Assembly (NCBI GenBank): GCA_963668365.1
Contig: OY764266.1
Location: 4,615,236-4,679,235 of the forward strand
Reading direction: 5' to 3'
Length of the DNA: 64,000 nucleotides
Source: VXNE01 sp963668365
GTDB taxonomy: Bacteria > Pseudomonadota > Gammaproteobacteria > Pseudomonadales > Azotimanducaceae
Position 1 is the first letter of the stretch, and each line of letters starts with the position of its first letter. A program made the position numbers and the translations under genes. This document shows, piece by piece, positions 39,624 to 48,177 of this stretch. The notes beneath the pieces were generated by a model. That model was not told where the DNA came from and searched no databases. It saw only the letters and a program-made list of their open reading frames with translations.

Positions 39624-39688
39624 GACTTGCGGCGTCCTTTCATGTGTTGCTGCCTCACTTCACCAGAATCGACCGCGCCGGCGAAGAA

Positions 39689-39897
39689 CCGATGTGCGAA
39701 TCCGTACTTGTACGTAGGGCAAGTGCCGGAAAGACAGCATGTCCACCGCACGCCTATAGTTCGAAGCGTGAGTCAATGACAGGCGGAGGCAGTGGGATGT
39801 CGATGACAATTTCCCGGAACCGGGTCAGCCGCATCGGGTCACGCGGCGTCTTGTCGCAGCGAGCGAACAGGGGATCGGCCTGCGCTATGGAAAGCGC
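39689..39897 (+). repeat. Duplicated promoter and leader module, copy A
   Basis: About 209 bases that recur at 40884-41091. Shared blocks in order are GTACTTGTACGTAGGG (39704-39719), CCGGAAAGACA, a CGCCTATAG -10-like box (39751-39759), GTGAGTCAA, GGAGG with a 7-base spacer to ATG (39797), and ~33 codons including RIGS...V.SQRANR.SA.A. Position suggests a promoter, ribosome site and coding leader copied as one unit. The palindromic TACGTA in the upstream box is a candidate regulator site. Confidence 0.75.
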
Positions 39898-40594
39898 CAA
39901 GTCATGGGTCGATTCCGGATCGCCGGTCCTCGACCGGTTGGACGCGGGAGTGCGGAAGACAAAGTCCAAGACGCCCGGGAGTCAACGCCCCCGTCACGCC
40001 GGCGTGCGCTGTGTGGCGCTGGTCCTGTTGGCTGCCACCTGCGCATTCGCCGTTGCTGGTACGGCGGCTCGGGCGGAGCACGAACGTCGCGCCTTCGTTA
40101 CCGTGGCGCTCCCCCACTCACCCAGCCGCGCGACCTGGGCCGAGGAACGCGACGCCTTTGGCGCGCACCTCGCGCAAGCCTTCCATCTCAAGGCGTCGGT
40201 CGCGGACGAGTTCGCGGGGTGGATCCTCGAAGCGTCGACGCGCCAGGCGCTGCCACCGGAACTCCTGGCCAGCCTGATCATGACCGAGAGTTCGTTTCGC
40301 AAGAATGTCCGTTCGGCGATGGGCGCGGTGGGTCCGGGCCAGGTCCGCCCCGACCTGTGGGCCGCCTGGTGCGATGCGAACCTCGCCGAGCCCGAGGAGA
40401 ACATCAATTGCGCCGCCCGCATCCTTGCGCACTACAGCGAGCTCTGTGCGCAGAGTGCGACGGACGCAACGGCATGCGCGCTTCGTTCGTACAACGTCGG
40501 GTACCGCAACCGCAACAACCGGTACCATGTCGCGGCCGCCGACCGCTACCTGGCCAAGATCCAGCGGTATATCGCCGACTTTCGAAGCATCTGA
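39797..40594 (+). CDS. Lytic-transglycosylase-like (SLT) protein
   Basis: A 265-residue protein. The first ~33 residues are the leader shared with the gene at 40991. A hydrophobic signal-like segment follows (VRCVALVLLAATCAFAVAGT), then an SLT-type domain: LLASLIMTESSFRKNV has the catalytic Glu (about residue 163), GAVGPGQVRPDLWAAW the GxxQ-like block, and CALRSYNVGYRNRNNRY the final block. Such enzymes cleave peptidoglycan in the periplasm. The ~70 residues before the signal-like stretch are odd for an exported protein, so the working start may be further in. Confidence 0.72.
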   Translation: MSMTISRNRVSRIGSRGVLSQRANRGSACAMESAKSWVDSGSPVLDRLDAGVRKTKSKTPGSQRPRHAGVRCVALVLLAATCAFAVAGTAARAEHERRAFVTVALPHSPSRATWAEERDAFGAHLAQAFHLKASVADEFAGWILEASTRQALPPELLASLIMTESSFRKNVRSAMGAVGPGQVRPDLWAAWCDANLAEPEENINCAARILAHYSELCAQSATDATACALRSYNVGYRNRNNRYHVAAADRYLAKIQRYIADFRSI

Positions 40595-40883
40595 ACCGGC
40601 AAGGATCGTGCGTATCTCGCGAGCGCGGCACACTGCCCCTACCCGACACCCTCGGCACGAACGATTTGCGTTTCGTCGATTGCGAACCGGGGATCGTCCT
40701 CGATGTCGCGCGCCATCGATCAACGCAGCCGGTCGCTCGCGCGGGCGAAAACGACTGATTCCGCCGTGGTTGTCCACCGGACCCGCGCGCCACGGCCGCC
40801 TCGTTTCCGAAAACGCGACTGGAAGTATCGAACCAGGCCCGCGCCGGCGACCGCCACACACTCGGCGGATCGCCGGCCAAGAG

Positions 40884-41091
40884 CCGATGTGCCGGCCCGT
40901 ACTTGTACGTAGGGAAAGGACCGGAAAGACAACATATCCACCTTGCGCCTATAGTCGTAACGTGAGTCAACGATACGCGGAGGTGGTGGAATGTCGACGG
41001 CGCCAGTCCAGAGTCAGGCCAGCCGGATCGGGTCACACAGCGTCTGGTCGCAGCGAGCAAACAGGGATTCAGCCTTTGCCACGAAAGGCGC
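40884..41091 (+). repeat. Duplicated promoter and leader module, copy B
   Basis: Second copy of the module at 39689-39897, about 1194 bases away and in the same direction. It has GTACTTGTACGTAGGG (40899-40914), GCCTATAG (40947-40954), GTGAGTCAA, GGAGG and the ATG at 40991, then matching leader codons (ASRIGSHSVWSQRANRDSAF). It fills most of the 396-base gap before the Lrp-like gene. In the rest of that gap (40595-40883) I see nothing recognisable. Confidence 0.75.
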
Positions 41092-42151
41092 TCGGTCAGG
41101 CGTTGCGGATCGCGGACCGCGCGTGCCGAGTGCGCCCGGCCAGCCGCCCGGGGCCCGCAAGGGAAGCACCAGGTCAGTCGCGCGCGAGGCGCCGGCCCTC
41201 GACTGGTTGGACTTGCAACTGCTCGACGCGTGCCGACGCGACTTCCCGATCTGCGAGAGACCGTTCGCGGAGATCGCGCGCCGCCTCAGTAGCCGGGCGG
41301 ATGAAGTGCTTCGCCGTTTCGAGGGACTTGAGCGGTGCGGCGTGGTGAACTGGATCGGTCCGGCGCTCGCGGCGGGATCCGTCGGTGCGAGCACCCAGGT
41401 GGCGATGGCGGTCCCAAAGGCGCGGCTCCGTTCGGTCAGGGAATCGATGATCCGCTATCGAGGCGTCAACCACATCTGCGAGCGGGAGCACGAGTTCAAT
41501 CTCTGGTTTGCGCTTGAGGCCCTGAATGCGGGAGAGCTTTACGACGCCGTCGCAGATATTCGCCAGCGCACAGGAGTCGCGGTTCTTGACCTGCGTCCGG
41601 AGCGGGACTACTGCGAAGATGTGGAATTCCCCTCGCGGCGCCGGACGCCGTCCGGGCTCTGTCGCGTGGCGACGGAAACGCCCCCACCGCTCGATGAGTC
41701 CGATCGCCGGCTCCTGGCGGCCATCCGGGAAGGGCTGTCGCTCACCGCGCGCCCCTACGCGATGGTGGCGAAACGGGTCGGAATCTCCGAGAGACAGGTT
41801 ATTGAACGACTGAAGTGTCTGCTGAGCGAAGGCTTGATCGCGCGCATGGAAACAGTCGCGCGCCATCATTCGCCAGGGCTCGCCGCAAACGCGTTGGTGG
41901 TCTTCGACGTGTCGCGCCATGCGGTGGACTTGGTCGGCGAGCGGCTCGCCGGGGCCGCGTGGATCGACCAATGCCACAGGTGCATACAACGTGCTCCGAT
42001 CTGGCCGTACAACCTGTATTGCGCACTCCACGATCAGGACTTGGCCAAGTTGATAAACTGGGTTGACAAAGAGTTTTTCGGAACAGTCCGCTGTCCGCGG
42101 CGCGCAGTGCTGCTCCGCGGCGCTTGCTATGGCGACCGCCAGGAGAACTGA
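40991..42151 (+). CDS. NirDL/AhbAB-type siroheme decarboxylase-like fusion
   Basis: A 386-residue protein with two Lrp/AsnC-like units. Unit 1 (about 70-225) has DWLDLQLLDACRRDFPICER, PFAEIARRLSSRADEVLRRF and VNHICEREHEFNLWFAL. Unit 2 (about 235-386) has LDESDRRLLAAIREGLSLTA, RPYAMVAKRVGISERQVIER and APIWPYNLYCALHDQD. This is the arrangement of NirDL/AhbA-AhbB, which decarboxylate siroheme to didecarboxysiroheme on the way to heme d1 or heme. No nir structural genes are in view. The first ~35 residues come from the duplicated leader. A link to FixLJ-controlled anaerobic respiration is an inference. Confidence 0.78.
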   Translation: MSTAPVQSQASRIGSHSVWSQRANRDSAFATKGARSGVADRGPRVPSAPGQPPGARKGSTRSVAREAPALDWLDLQLLDACRRDFPICERPFAEIARRLSSRADEVLRRFEGLERCGVVNWIGPALAAGSVGASTQVAMAVPKARLRSVRESMIRYRGVNHICEREHEFNLWFALEALNAGELYDAVADIRQRTGVAVLDLRPERDYCEDVEFPSRRRTPSGLCRVATETPPPLDESDRRLLAAIREGLSLTARPYAMVAKRVGISERQVIERLKCLLSEGLIARMETVARHHSPGLAANALVVFDVSRHAVDLVGERLAGAAWIDQCHRCIQRAPIWPYNLYCALHDQDLAKLINWVDKEFFGTVRCPRRAVLLRGACYGDRQEN

Positions 42152-42196
42152 CCGCGTCGAACCGTAGCTTGGACACTGCACCAGGCCGGCGGCGCG

Positions 42197-43516
42197 TCAG
42201 GCCCCGGTCGAATCCCGGCGGGCGACGGATCGCTCGCCCGATTTCGTTTGCGTCGCGCGCGCCGTCAGGGCGTCGATCATCACCTTGGAATTGCGCCGAA
42301 AGTTGTACAACGCCTGCTTCGAGGCCGGTAGCGCGTCGGGCTCCGCGGGACGGAATCCGCGCGCGGCAAACCAGTCCTCGGCCCGCGTGGTGAGGACGAA
42401 CAGGTTCGCGGCACCGTGCGCTCGCGCCACTTCGCGGGCGTGGGCCAGCAGGCGCTCTCCCAGGGTCTTGCCGTCCACGACCGATCGGTGGCCGGGATGC
42501 ACCGCGAGGCAGGCCAACTCCATCGCGTCGCCCTGGAGATAGAGCGCACAGCAACCGATGACGCGGGCATCGAGTTCCGCGACATGAAAGTGCCCGATAT
42601 CGGCTTCCAGCCGATTGCGCGGGCGACGCACCAGAAGACCCGCGTCCTCCAGCGGCCTGATCAGATCAAGGATTGCTGGAATGTCGGAGACCTGTGCCGG
42701 GCGAACGGTTCGGTAGTCGTCTTCCGAAACCTGTGTGCCGACGCCCTCGGCGGTGAACAGTTCCCGCAGCAGCGCGCCGTCCGAGCGCCAGGAGATCAGG
42801 TGGCCGCGCGCAACGCCGCCTCGGGTCGCGCGCAACAAGGCCTCGAGGCGAGACTTCGACGCCCGCGGACAGTCGTTCCTCCCGAGCAATGCAGCGAGGG
42901 CAGCCGGCGACATCTGGCTGATGCCGTGCAACCGCTCGATGGCGTCGTACACGATGAGCTTGTCGGCGCCAAGCGCCGCAGCCGCTCTTGCGGCAAGAGA
43001 TGCGGCGTTCAACGCATAGGGTTCGCCCGCGTTCGAATATCCCAACGGCGGCAGCAGCACGATGCAGCGCTGGTCCAGCAGGCGCCCGATCTCATCGGTC
43101 GCGACGCGTCGGGGTTCCCCTGCGAATTGCTGGTCCACTCCACCTTCAATGCCGCGAGGCTTCGCCGCAACCAGGTTCGCGCCCACCAGAACGATACGTT
43201 CGGAACCGTCCGAGCCCAACGGGGCAAGCGCGGAGAAGTGGGCCTCCAGTCGACCGCGCACGAGTCCGGCGGCGACGATCATGGCATCGCGGGACTGCGC
43301 ATCGACCACATCGGCCGCATCCGCGCCATCGGCGTCGTGGACGATGACGAGCCTGATGCCGAGCGCGTGAAGCAACGCCAGGTCGCGCACAAGATCGCCC
43401 AGGTTCGGGCAATCCACCACCTCCGCGTCCAGCAGGACGACGAAGGTCCGACCGCGATGCGCGCCGATATAGGGCGTCGCGTCCCGAAACCATCTTGCGA
43501 AGTCGGCGGAGTCCAT
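42197..43516 (-). CDS. argA: Amino-acid N-acetyltransferase (N-acetylglutamate synthase)
   Basis: A 439-residue ArgA, which acetylates glutamate in the first step of arginine synthesis. The N-terminal amino-acid-kinase-like domain starts FARWFRDATPYIGAHRGRTF and the C-terminal GNAT domain has VIGCCALYLQGDAMELACLA, VHPGHRSVVDGKTLGERLL and KQALYNFRRNSKVMIDAL. Length matches E. coli ArgA. argE lies 15 bases upstream on the same strand. Part of the 3' end is duplicated near ilvD (33.7 kb). Confidence 0.93.
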   Translation of the reverse strand: MDSADFARWFRDATPYIGAHRGRTFVVLLDAEVVDCPNLGDLVRDLALLHALGIRLVIVHDADGADAADVVDAQSRDAMIVAAGLVRGRLEAHFSALAPLGSDGSERIVLVGANLVAAKPRGIEGGVDQQFAGEPRRVATDEIGRLLDQRCIVLLPPLGYSNAGEPYALNAASLAARAAAALGADKLIVYDAIERLHGISQMSPAALAALLGRNDCPRASKSRLEALLRATRGGVARGHLISWRSDGALLRELFTAEGVGTQVSEDDYRTVRPAQVSDIPAILDLIRPLEDAGLLVRRPRNRLEADIGHFHVAELDARVIGCCALYLQGDAMELACLAVHPGHRSVVDGKTLGERLLAHAREVARAHGAANLFVLTTRAEDWFAARGFRPAEPDALPASKQALYNFRRNSKVMIDALTARATQTKSGERSVARRDSTGA

Positions 43517-43531
43517 CGGTGAAACCAGGTA

Positions 43532-44683
43532 TCAGGCGTCGACGCAGTAGCGACCGATCAGTTCCGTCAGCACGTCCACCGCCGGCCGGATATTCGATGT
43601 CTCCAGGTATTCGTCCGGTTGATGCGCCTGGTCGATGGATCCCGGACCGAAGATGACCGTTTCCATGCCCAGCGCCTGAAAGAACGGCGCCTCGGTGCCG
43701 AACGCCACGGACCCGGACGATCGGCCCGAAAGCTGCTCGAGCGTCCTCACCAGTTCGCCGTCGGCCGGCGTCTCATACGAAGACACCGGCGGGAATACCG
43801 GCGCAATATCGATGCCGATGTCGCGCTCGGCCGCGATGGCCCCAAGGCGCGCATCGATTTCCGCGCGCACCTCGGCACGATCCATGCCCGGGATCAGTCG
43901 CAAGTCGATCTGCAGTTCCGCGCCCTCGCAAATCCGGTTCGGATTGTCTCCGGCGTGCAGGCAGCCCAGGTTGAGGGTCGGCGTCGGCACGGCGAAGGCG
44001 GGATTTCGGAAAGCCGCCGCCAGTTCGCCGCGGTAGGCGATGAGTTCGCCCATCACCGCGTGCATGGCATCGAGCGCGTTGTTGCCGAGCTCCGGGTTCG
44101 ACGAGTGGCCGGAACTGCCCTTGAGCTTGATCGACAGCATCATGAAGCCCTTGTGCGCATGAATCGGGCGCAAACCCGTCGGTTCGCCGATCACCGCCGC
44201 CCGCGCCTTCGGCCTGCCTCTTTCCGCCAGGTATCGCGCGCCCGCCATGGACGACTCCTCGTCCGACGTGGCGACGATGGTGAGAGGACGGACGAAGCGC
44301 GCATCCCCGAAGCGCGCCAGGGCCGCCAATGCGACGGGGAAGAACCCCTTCATGTCGCATGCGCCCAGACCGTAGAGGCGATCTTCCGACTCGGCAAGGG
44401 CGAACGGATCCCTGCTCCATCGGCCCTCGTCACACGGCACTGTGTCGGTATGTCCCGAAAGCGCGAGTCCCTCGCCGGGCGGACCGAAGGTGGCGATCAG
44501 GTTCGCCTTGGCGGCGTTGTCCGGCAGCGGCATGCGCTCGATGGTTCCGCCGAGATCCTCAAGCCAGGTCGCCAGGTGGTCGATGACGTCGAGATTGCTC
44601 TGGTCCTGCGATTCGGACGTGCAACTGATCGACGGCGTCGAGACGAGCGTTCCCAGCATCTCCTTGATGTTTGGCAATTTCAT
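43532..44683 (-). CDS. argE: Acetylornithine deacetylase
   Basis: A 383-residue M20-family metallohydrolase that releases ornithine from N-acetylornithine. Metal-site motifs are ALSGHTDTVPCDEGRW, YGLGACDMKGFFPVAL, ATSDEESSMAGARY and AVIGEPTGLRPIHAHKG, with the dimerisation domain from about residue 180 and the late His in FGPGSIDQAHQPDEYL. The start is MKLPNIKEMLGTLVSTPSIS. It lies directly upstream of argA, forming an argE-argA unit. Confidence 0.92.
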   Translation of the reverse strand: MKLPNIKEMLGTLVSTPSISCTSESQDQSNLDVIDHLATWLEDLGGTIERMPLPDNAAKANLIATFGPPGEGLALSGHTDTVPCDEGRWSRDPFALAESEDRLYGLGACDMKGFFPVALAALARFGDARFVRPLTIVATSDEESSMAGARYLAERGRPKARAAVIGEPTGLRPIHAHKGFMMLSIKLKGSSGHSSNPELGNNALDAMHAVMGELIAYRGELAAAFRNPAFAVPTPTLNLGCLHAGDNPNRICEGAELQIDLRLIPGMDRAEVRAEIDARLGAIAAERDIGIDIAPVFPPVSSYETPADGELVRTLEQLSGRSSGSVAFGTEAPFFQALGMETVIFGPGSIDQAHQPDEYLETSNIRPAVDVLTELIGRYCVDA

Positions 44684-45077
44684 GAGTGGATTGTCGGGCG
44701 CTCGTCGCTGCGGCCGGGCGTGAACGCCCAAGGCACGGCATTCTGCCGCAAATCCGCGGTGCGTCCAATCAGCAAGACTCGGATCCAGGAAGCGGCAATG
44801 CGACCGGCGGGTCTATTACGGGCGAAGGTTCGCAGCCGGTCTGGCGGCGCGCGGCCCGATGCGACGTCAGGGATATCTCCATGATTGCCTCGCGTTCTCC
44901 GTCACGACGCCAGTGTCGTGTCCCCGGATTATATGCCTCGAACGAACCCGCGCCCGACCGTCGCGCATTCCCTCTCCCGACGCCGGAACGGTCGTTCCTA
45001 CTTTGGCGCTACATTCGTACAATGGTCGCCGGCTTCCGGGGCAAGCGTCGATCCGGAGGATTGAAAGGGACAGGATA
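44684..45077. other. Divergent gap between argE and ilvE
   Basis: This 394-base gap separates the argE-argA unit (leftward) from ilvE (rightward). A -10-like TACAAT lies at 45018-45023, about 55 bases before the ilvE start, with only a weak -35 partner. I see no coding frame I trust and no clear ARG-box palindrome. Confidence 0.35.
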
Positions 45078-46016
45078 GTGGTTGCAGTAGACACATCGTT
45101 CGCCGATCGCGACGGCTTCATCTGGATGAACGGCGAACTCGTCGCCTGGCGCGACGCGAACGTGCATGTGCTCACGCACACCTTGCACTACGGCGTCGGC
45201 GTGTTCGAGGGCGTGCGCGCCTACGCGACGCCCAACGGCCCGCAAATCTTCCGCCTGGACGATCACACGGACCGGCTGTTCGACTCGGCGCACATCGTGA
45301 ATATCGACATGCCGTACACGCGCGACGAACTGAACGCGGCGCAGTGCGAAGTCATTGCAGCAAACAACCTCTCGGAAGGATACATACGTCCTCTCGTCTA
45401 TTTCGGCTCCGAAGCGATGGGCCTGCGCGCGGAAAACCTGTCGGTCAACGTCGCCATCGCCTGCTGGCCATGGCCGTCCTACATGAATCCCGAAGCCCAG
45501 GAAAAGGGCATACGCGTGCGGACGTCTTCCTACACGCGGCATCATGTGAACATCACCATGTGCAAGGCGAAGGCGAACGGCAACTACATCAACTCCATCC
45601 TCGCCCTTCGCGAAGCCCTCGACAGCGGCTGCGACGAAGCCCTCCTGCTCGACAACGAGGGCTACGCCGCGGAAGGTAGCGGGGAGAACATCTTCGTGGT
45701 CCAGCGCGGCGTGATACACACGCCGGAACTGACGTCCTGCCTGCCCGGCATCACCCGCGACACGATCCTGACGTTCGCCCGCGAACTGGACATCGAGGTC
45801 ATCGAGCGCCGCATCACCCGCGACGAGATCTACATCGCGGACGAAGCGTTCTTCACCGGGACCGCCGCCGAGGTTCTGCCGATCCGGGAACTCGATGGCC
45901 GGACCATCGGCAACGGGCGTCGGGGACCGATCACCGAAACGCTGCAATCGCTATATTTCGACCAGGTGCGCGGCCGCCGCCAGGCGCATGCCGAGTGGCG
46001 CACAAGGGCCGTGTAA
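45078..46016 (+). CDS. ilvE: Branched-chain amino acid aminotransferase
   Basis: A 312-residue class IV PLP aminotransferase, which does the last step of valine, leucine and isoleucine synthesis. Features are THTLHYGVGVFEGVRAY at the N-terminus, the PLP Lys in CKAKANGNYINSILALREAL, EGYAAEGSGENIFVVQRGVI, and SCLPGITRDTILTFARELDI with the phosphate-binding turn. FFTGTAAEVLPIRELDGR is also typical. I choose the GTG at 45078, preceded by AGGACAGGA; longer upstream frame lacks family similarity. Confidence 0.93.
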   Translation: MVAVDTSFADRDGFIWMNGELVAWRDANVHVLTHTLHYGVGVFEGVRAYATPNGPQIFRLDDHTDRLFDSAHIVNIDMPYTRDELNAAQCEVIAANNLSEGYIRPLVYFGSEAMGLRAENLSVNVAIACWPWPSYMNPEAQEKGIRVRTSSYTRHHVNITMCKAKANGNYINSILALREALDSGCDEALLLDNEGYAAEGSGENIFVVQRGVIHTPELTSCLPGITRDTILTFARELDIEVIERRITRDEIYIADEAFFTGTAAEVLPIRELDGRTIGNGRRGPITETLQSLYFDQVRGRRQAHAEWRTRAV

Positions 46017-46079
46017 TGCGCACCTGCCGACACTGCGACATATGACAATGCGCTGCGCACCGCAGCTTGTCGCCGCAAG

Positions 46080-46868
46080 TCAGAAACTCAACGGATCGAT
46101 ATCGCGATCTGTCTTTCGCAGCTTTCGAAACAGGCAGAACCTGCGCACGCTGCGTAGCACCGCCGCGCGCAGTCGTTGTCCGAAGACCTTGGGGTTCCGG
46201 CGCATCATGCACCGATATTTCAAACGTGAGTCCATTCGCCCGTGGTCAATGTACGACGGCAGGATATCGTCGTGGAACACGACGGGCGGATCGACGTACA
46301 TGATCTTGTGCAGACCGTTCTCCCAAAAGCGTGGAATAATCCAGTCGATTTCGTGGACGGGTCGCGGAAATCGTTGCAGCAGGTGGGCTGCGGCGCGCCT
46401 GGTGATGACGTATCCGTACGCCCCATGGTCCTGGTACTTGACCCGCCCCAGGCTGTGGGAATCCATGAACTGGTATACGGGAAAGTATGAGAGTGTCCGG
46501 TAGGAACGATTCAGCTTGACGACATCGAACCTGTCGGCTTTCCCCTCGAGTGCTTCCAGCACATCCGGCAGGTCCGGATGGAGTCGGGCATCGTCTTCAA
46601 AGATGGCGGCCATGTCGTCACCGGTTTCCTGGAGATGACGAAAGACCGAGACATGGCTGAGCAGACAGGCGGCGGCCATTGGATCCAACGGCGCGAGACC
46701 AGCCCGCAATCGGCCGCCGCGGTCGATCGCCTGAAGATCCTTTTCGGTGAGGTCATGGCCATCGACGGCCGGCCATAACTCGTAAGGCAACCCGATCTTG
46801 CGGAACTCTCGATCAATCGCTACCCGGCGCTCGCGCGCGGCCGTCAGATTGATAACAAAGCACTGCAC
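46080..46868 (-). CDS. Family 25 glycosyltransferase (LPS core type)
   Basis: A 262-residue GT25-family glycosyltransferase. From the GTG start, VQCFVINLTAARERRVAID gives the family N-terminal strand, and LDPMAAACLLSHVSVFRHLQ and DMAAIFEDDARLHPDLPDVL carry the conserved HxxxW/L region and the EDD metal motif. GAYGYVITRRAAAHLLQRF is the acceptor-side block. Members add sugars to the lipooligosaccharide core. It is divergent from waaC and belongs functionally to the LPS cluster. An upstream in-frame ATG at 46943 has no supporting similarity. Confidence 0.82.
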   Translation of the reverse strand: MQCFVINLTAARERRVAIDREFRKIGLPYELWPAVDGHDLTEKDLQAIDRGGRLRAGLAPLDPMAAACLLSHVSVFRHLQETGDDMAAIFEDDARLHPDLPDVLEALEGKADRFDVVKLNRSYRTLSYFPVYQFMDSHSLGRVKYQDHGAYGYVITRRAAAHLLQRFPRPVHEIDWIIPRFWENGLHKIMYVDPPVVFHDDILPSYIDHGRMDSRLKYRCMMRRNPKVFGQRLRAAVLRSVRRFCLFRKLRKTDRDIDPLSF

Positions 46869-47079
46869 GCTTCCCACTCCCGCAAACGATTGGTATCGAG
46901 CCGGCGCGGCTCTCGGCCCCTCGCCGAGCCGGAGCCGGATCACTGCCGTATATTATCCCTATCGAAGGCACCAGCCGCCGCGGCAAACATCCTCATGGCC
47001 TGCTTGATCCACCTTATGGTACCGACCGTTTCATCGCCAACGAACTTCCCCCCGCCCGGCTGATCCGGGCTGTCGCGTC

Positions 47080-48177
47080 ATGCATGTCCTCCTGGTCAAG
47101 CTCTCCTCTCTCGGTGACATCGTGCACACGTTCCCCGCCGTAGAGGACGCCTCACGCCACGGCATAACCTTCGACTGGGTCGTGGAAGAGGACTTCTCGG
47201 CGCTACCGGCGATGCATCGCGCCGTGCGCGACGTCATTCATTTTTCGCTTCGCCGGTGGCGAAATCCGGGCGAGAGGCGAATGCGCGAGATCCGCGCGTT
47301 CGGACAAAAGCTCCGCAGCAAGCGCTACGAACTCGTCATCGATGCCCAGGGGCTGCTCAAGAGCGCCCTGATCGGACGGTGGTCCCGAGGACGGGTTCGC
47401 GCCGGGTTCGACCGAGCGAGCGCGCGCGAACCCGCAGCGGCGCTCTTCTATTCCCGGTGCGCAGCCGTGGAGCGAGAGAACTGCCACGCGGTGGAGCGCA
47501 CCCGCCGCCTGTTCGCAGCCGCAATCGGGTACGACGCTCCCCCCGAGAAGCCGAATTTTGGAATCGGAGCCCTCAGCCGGGGAGCGCGAGGGGATACCCC
47601 TCGCATGAAGACAGCCCTCAGCCGGGGAGCGCGAGGGGGCACCCCTCGCACAAAACAACCGACCGAACCCTATTGCGTGCTCCTGCACGGCACCACCTGG
47701 GAGTCCAAGCACTGGCCGGACACTTTCTGGACCCATCTCGCGGAACATGCAAAGCAAGCCGGGATGACGCCAGTCCTGCCCTGGCTCACCGAGGTGGAGC
47801 GGCGACGGGCCGAAAGCGTGACGCATCAGGTTGAAGGCGCGCTCGCCGTTGGGTCTTTGCCGCTCGATGCCGTTGCGGATCTCCTGTCCCACGCCCGCGC
47901 CGTCATCGGCGTCGACACGGGGCTCTCGCACCTGAGCGCGGCGCTGGGCCGCCCCACGGTAGGATTGTTCGGGCCAACGGACGCGAGGCTCACGGGATGC
48001 GTTGGCAGCCGCGCCCACAATATTCAGGGCGACATCGAGTGCGCGCCGTGCCTCTCCCGCCAGTGCCGATACACGGGAGAACCCTTGACCTGGCGCGGCG
48101 AACCCGTTGAGCCAGCCTGTTTTGCCCGGCTGAATCCGGACCGTGTCTGGACGGAAGTCGCGGAGCTGCTCGCATGA
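47080..48177 (+). CDS. waaC: LPS heptosyltransferase I with in-frame repeat insertion
   Basis: A 365-residue GT9 heptosyltransferase that adds the first heptose to Kdo in the LPS inner core. The N-terminus MHVLLVKLSSLGDIVHTFPA and C-terminal AVIGVDTGLSHLSAALGRPT, VGLFGPTDARLT are diagnostic. Two features are unusual: a 30-residue tandem repeat ALSRGARGDTPRMKT/ALSRGARGGTPRTKQ between the two GT-B domains, encoded by a 45-base DNA repeat with hairpins, and a GEPLTWRGEPVEP insert near the C-terminal Cys cluster. Both keep the frame. It overlaps the next gene by 4 bases (ATGA). Confidence 0.9.
   Translation: MHVLLVKLSSLGDIVHTFPAVEDASRHGITFDWVVEEDFSALPAMHRAVRDVIHFSLRRWRNPGERRMREIRAFGQKLRSKRYELVIDAQGLLKSALIGRWSRGRVRAGFDRASAREPAAALFYSRCAAVERENCHAVERTRRLFAAAIGYDAPPEKPNFGIGALSRGARGDTPRMKTALSRGARGGTPRTKQPTEPYCVLLHGTTWESKHWPDTFWTHLAEHAKQAGMTPVLPWLTEVERRRAESVTHQVEGALAVGSLPLDAVADLLSHARAVIGVDTGLSHLSAALGRPTVGLFGPTDARLTGCVGSRAHNIQGDIECAPCLSRQCRYTGEPLTWRGEPVEPACFARLNPDRVWTEVAELLA
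47569..47658 (+). repeat. 45-base tandem repeat with hairpins inside waaC
   Basis: Two copies of a 45-base unit, 47569-47613 and 47614-47658, almost identical. Each contains a hairpin with an 8-base stem, GCGAGGGG-ATA-CCCCTCGC in the first and GCGAGGGG-GCA-CCCCTCGC in the second. The unit length is a multiple of three, so waaC stays in frame. It resembles palindromic elements that insert into coding regions in some bacteria. Confidence 0.8.

Noticed and set aside
39690..39751. Minus-strand peptide conserved in both copies of the leader repeat (CLSG..PTYKYG.AHR)
   Set aside because: Similarity follows from DNA identity of the promoter repeat; there is no conserved start or ribosome site on that strand.
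47569..47658. CRISPR-like repeat
   Set aside because: Only two adjacent 45-base copies with no spacers, located inside a coding gene and in frame.
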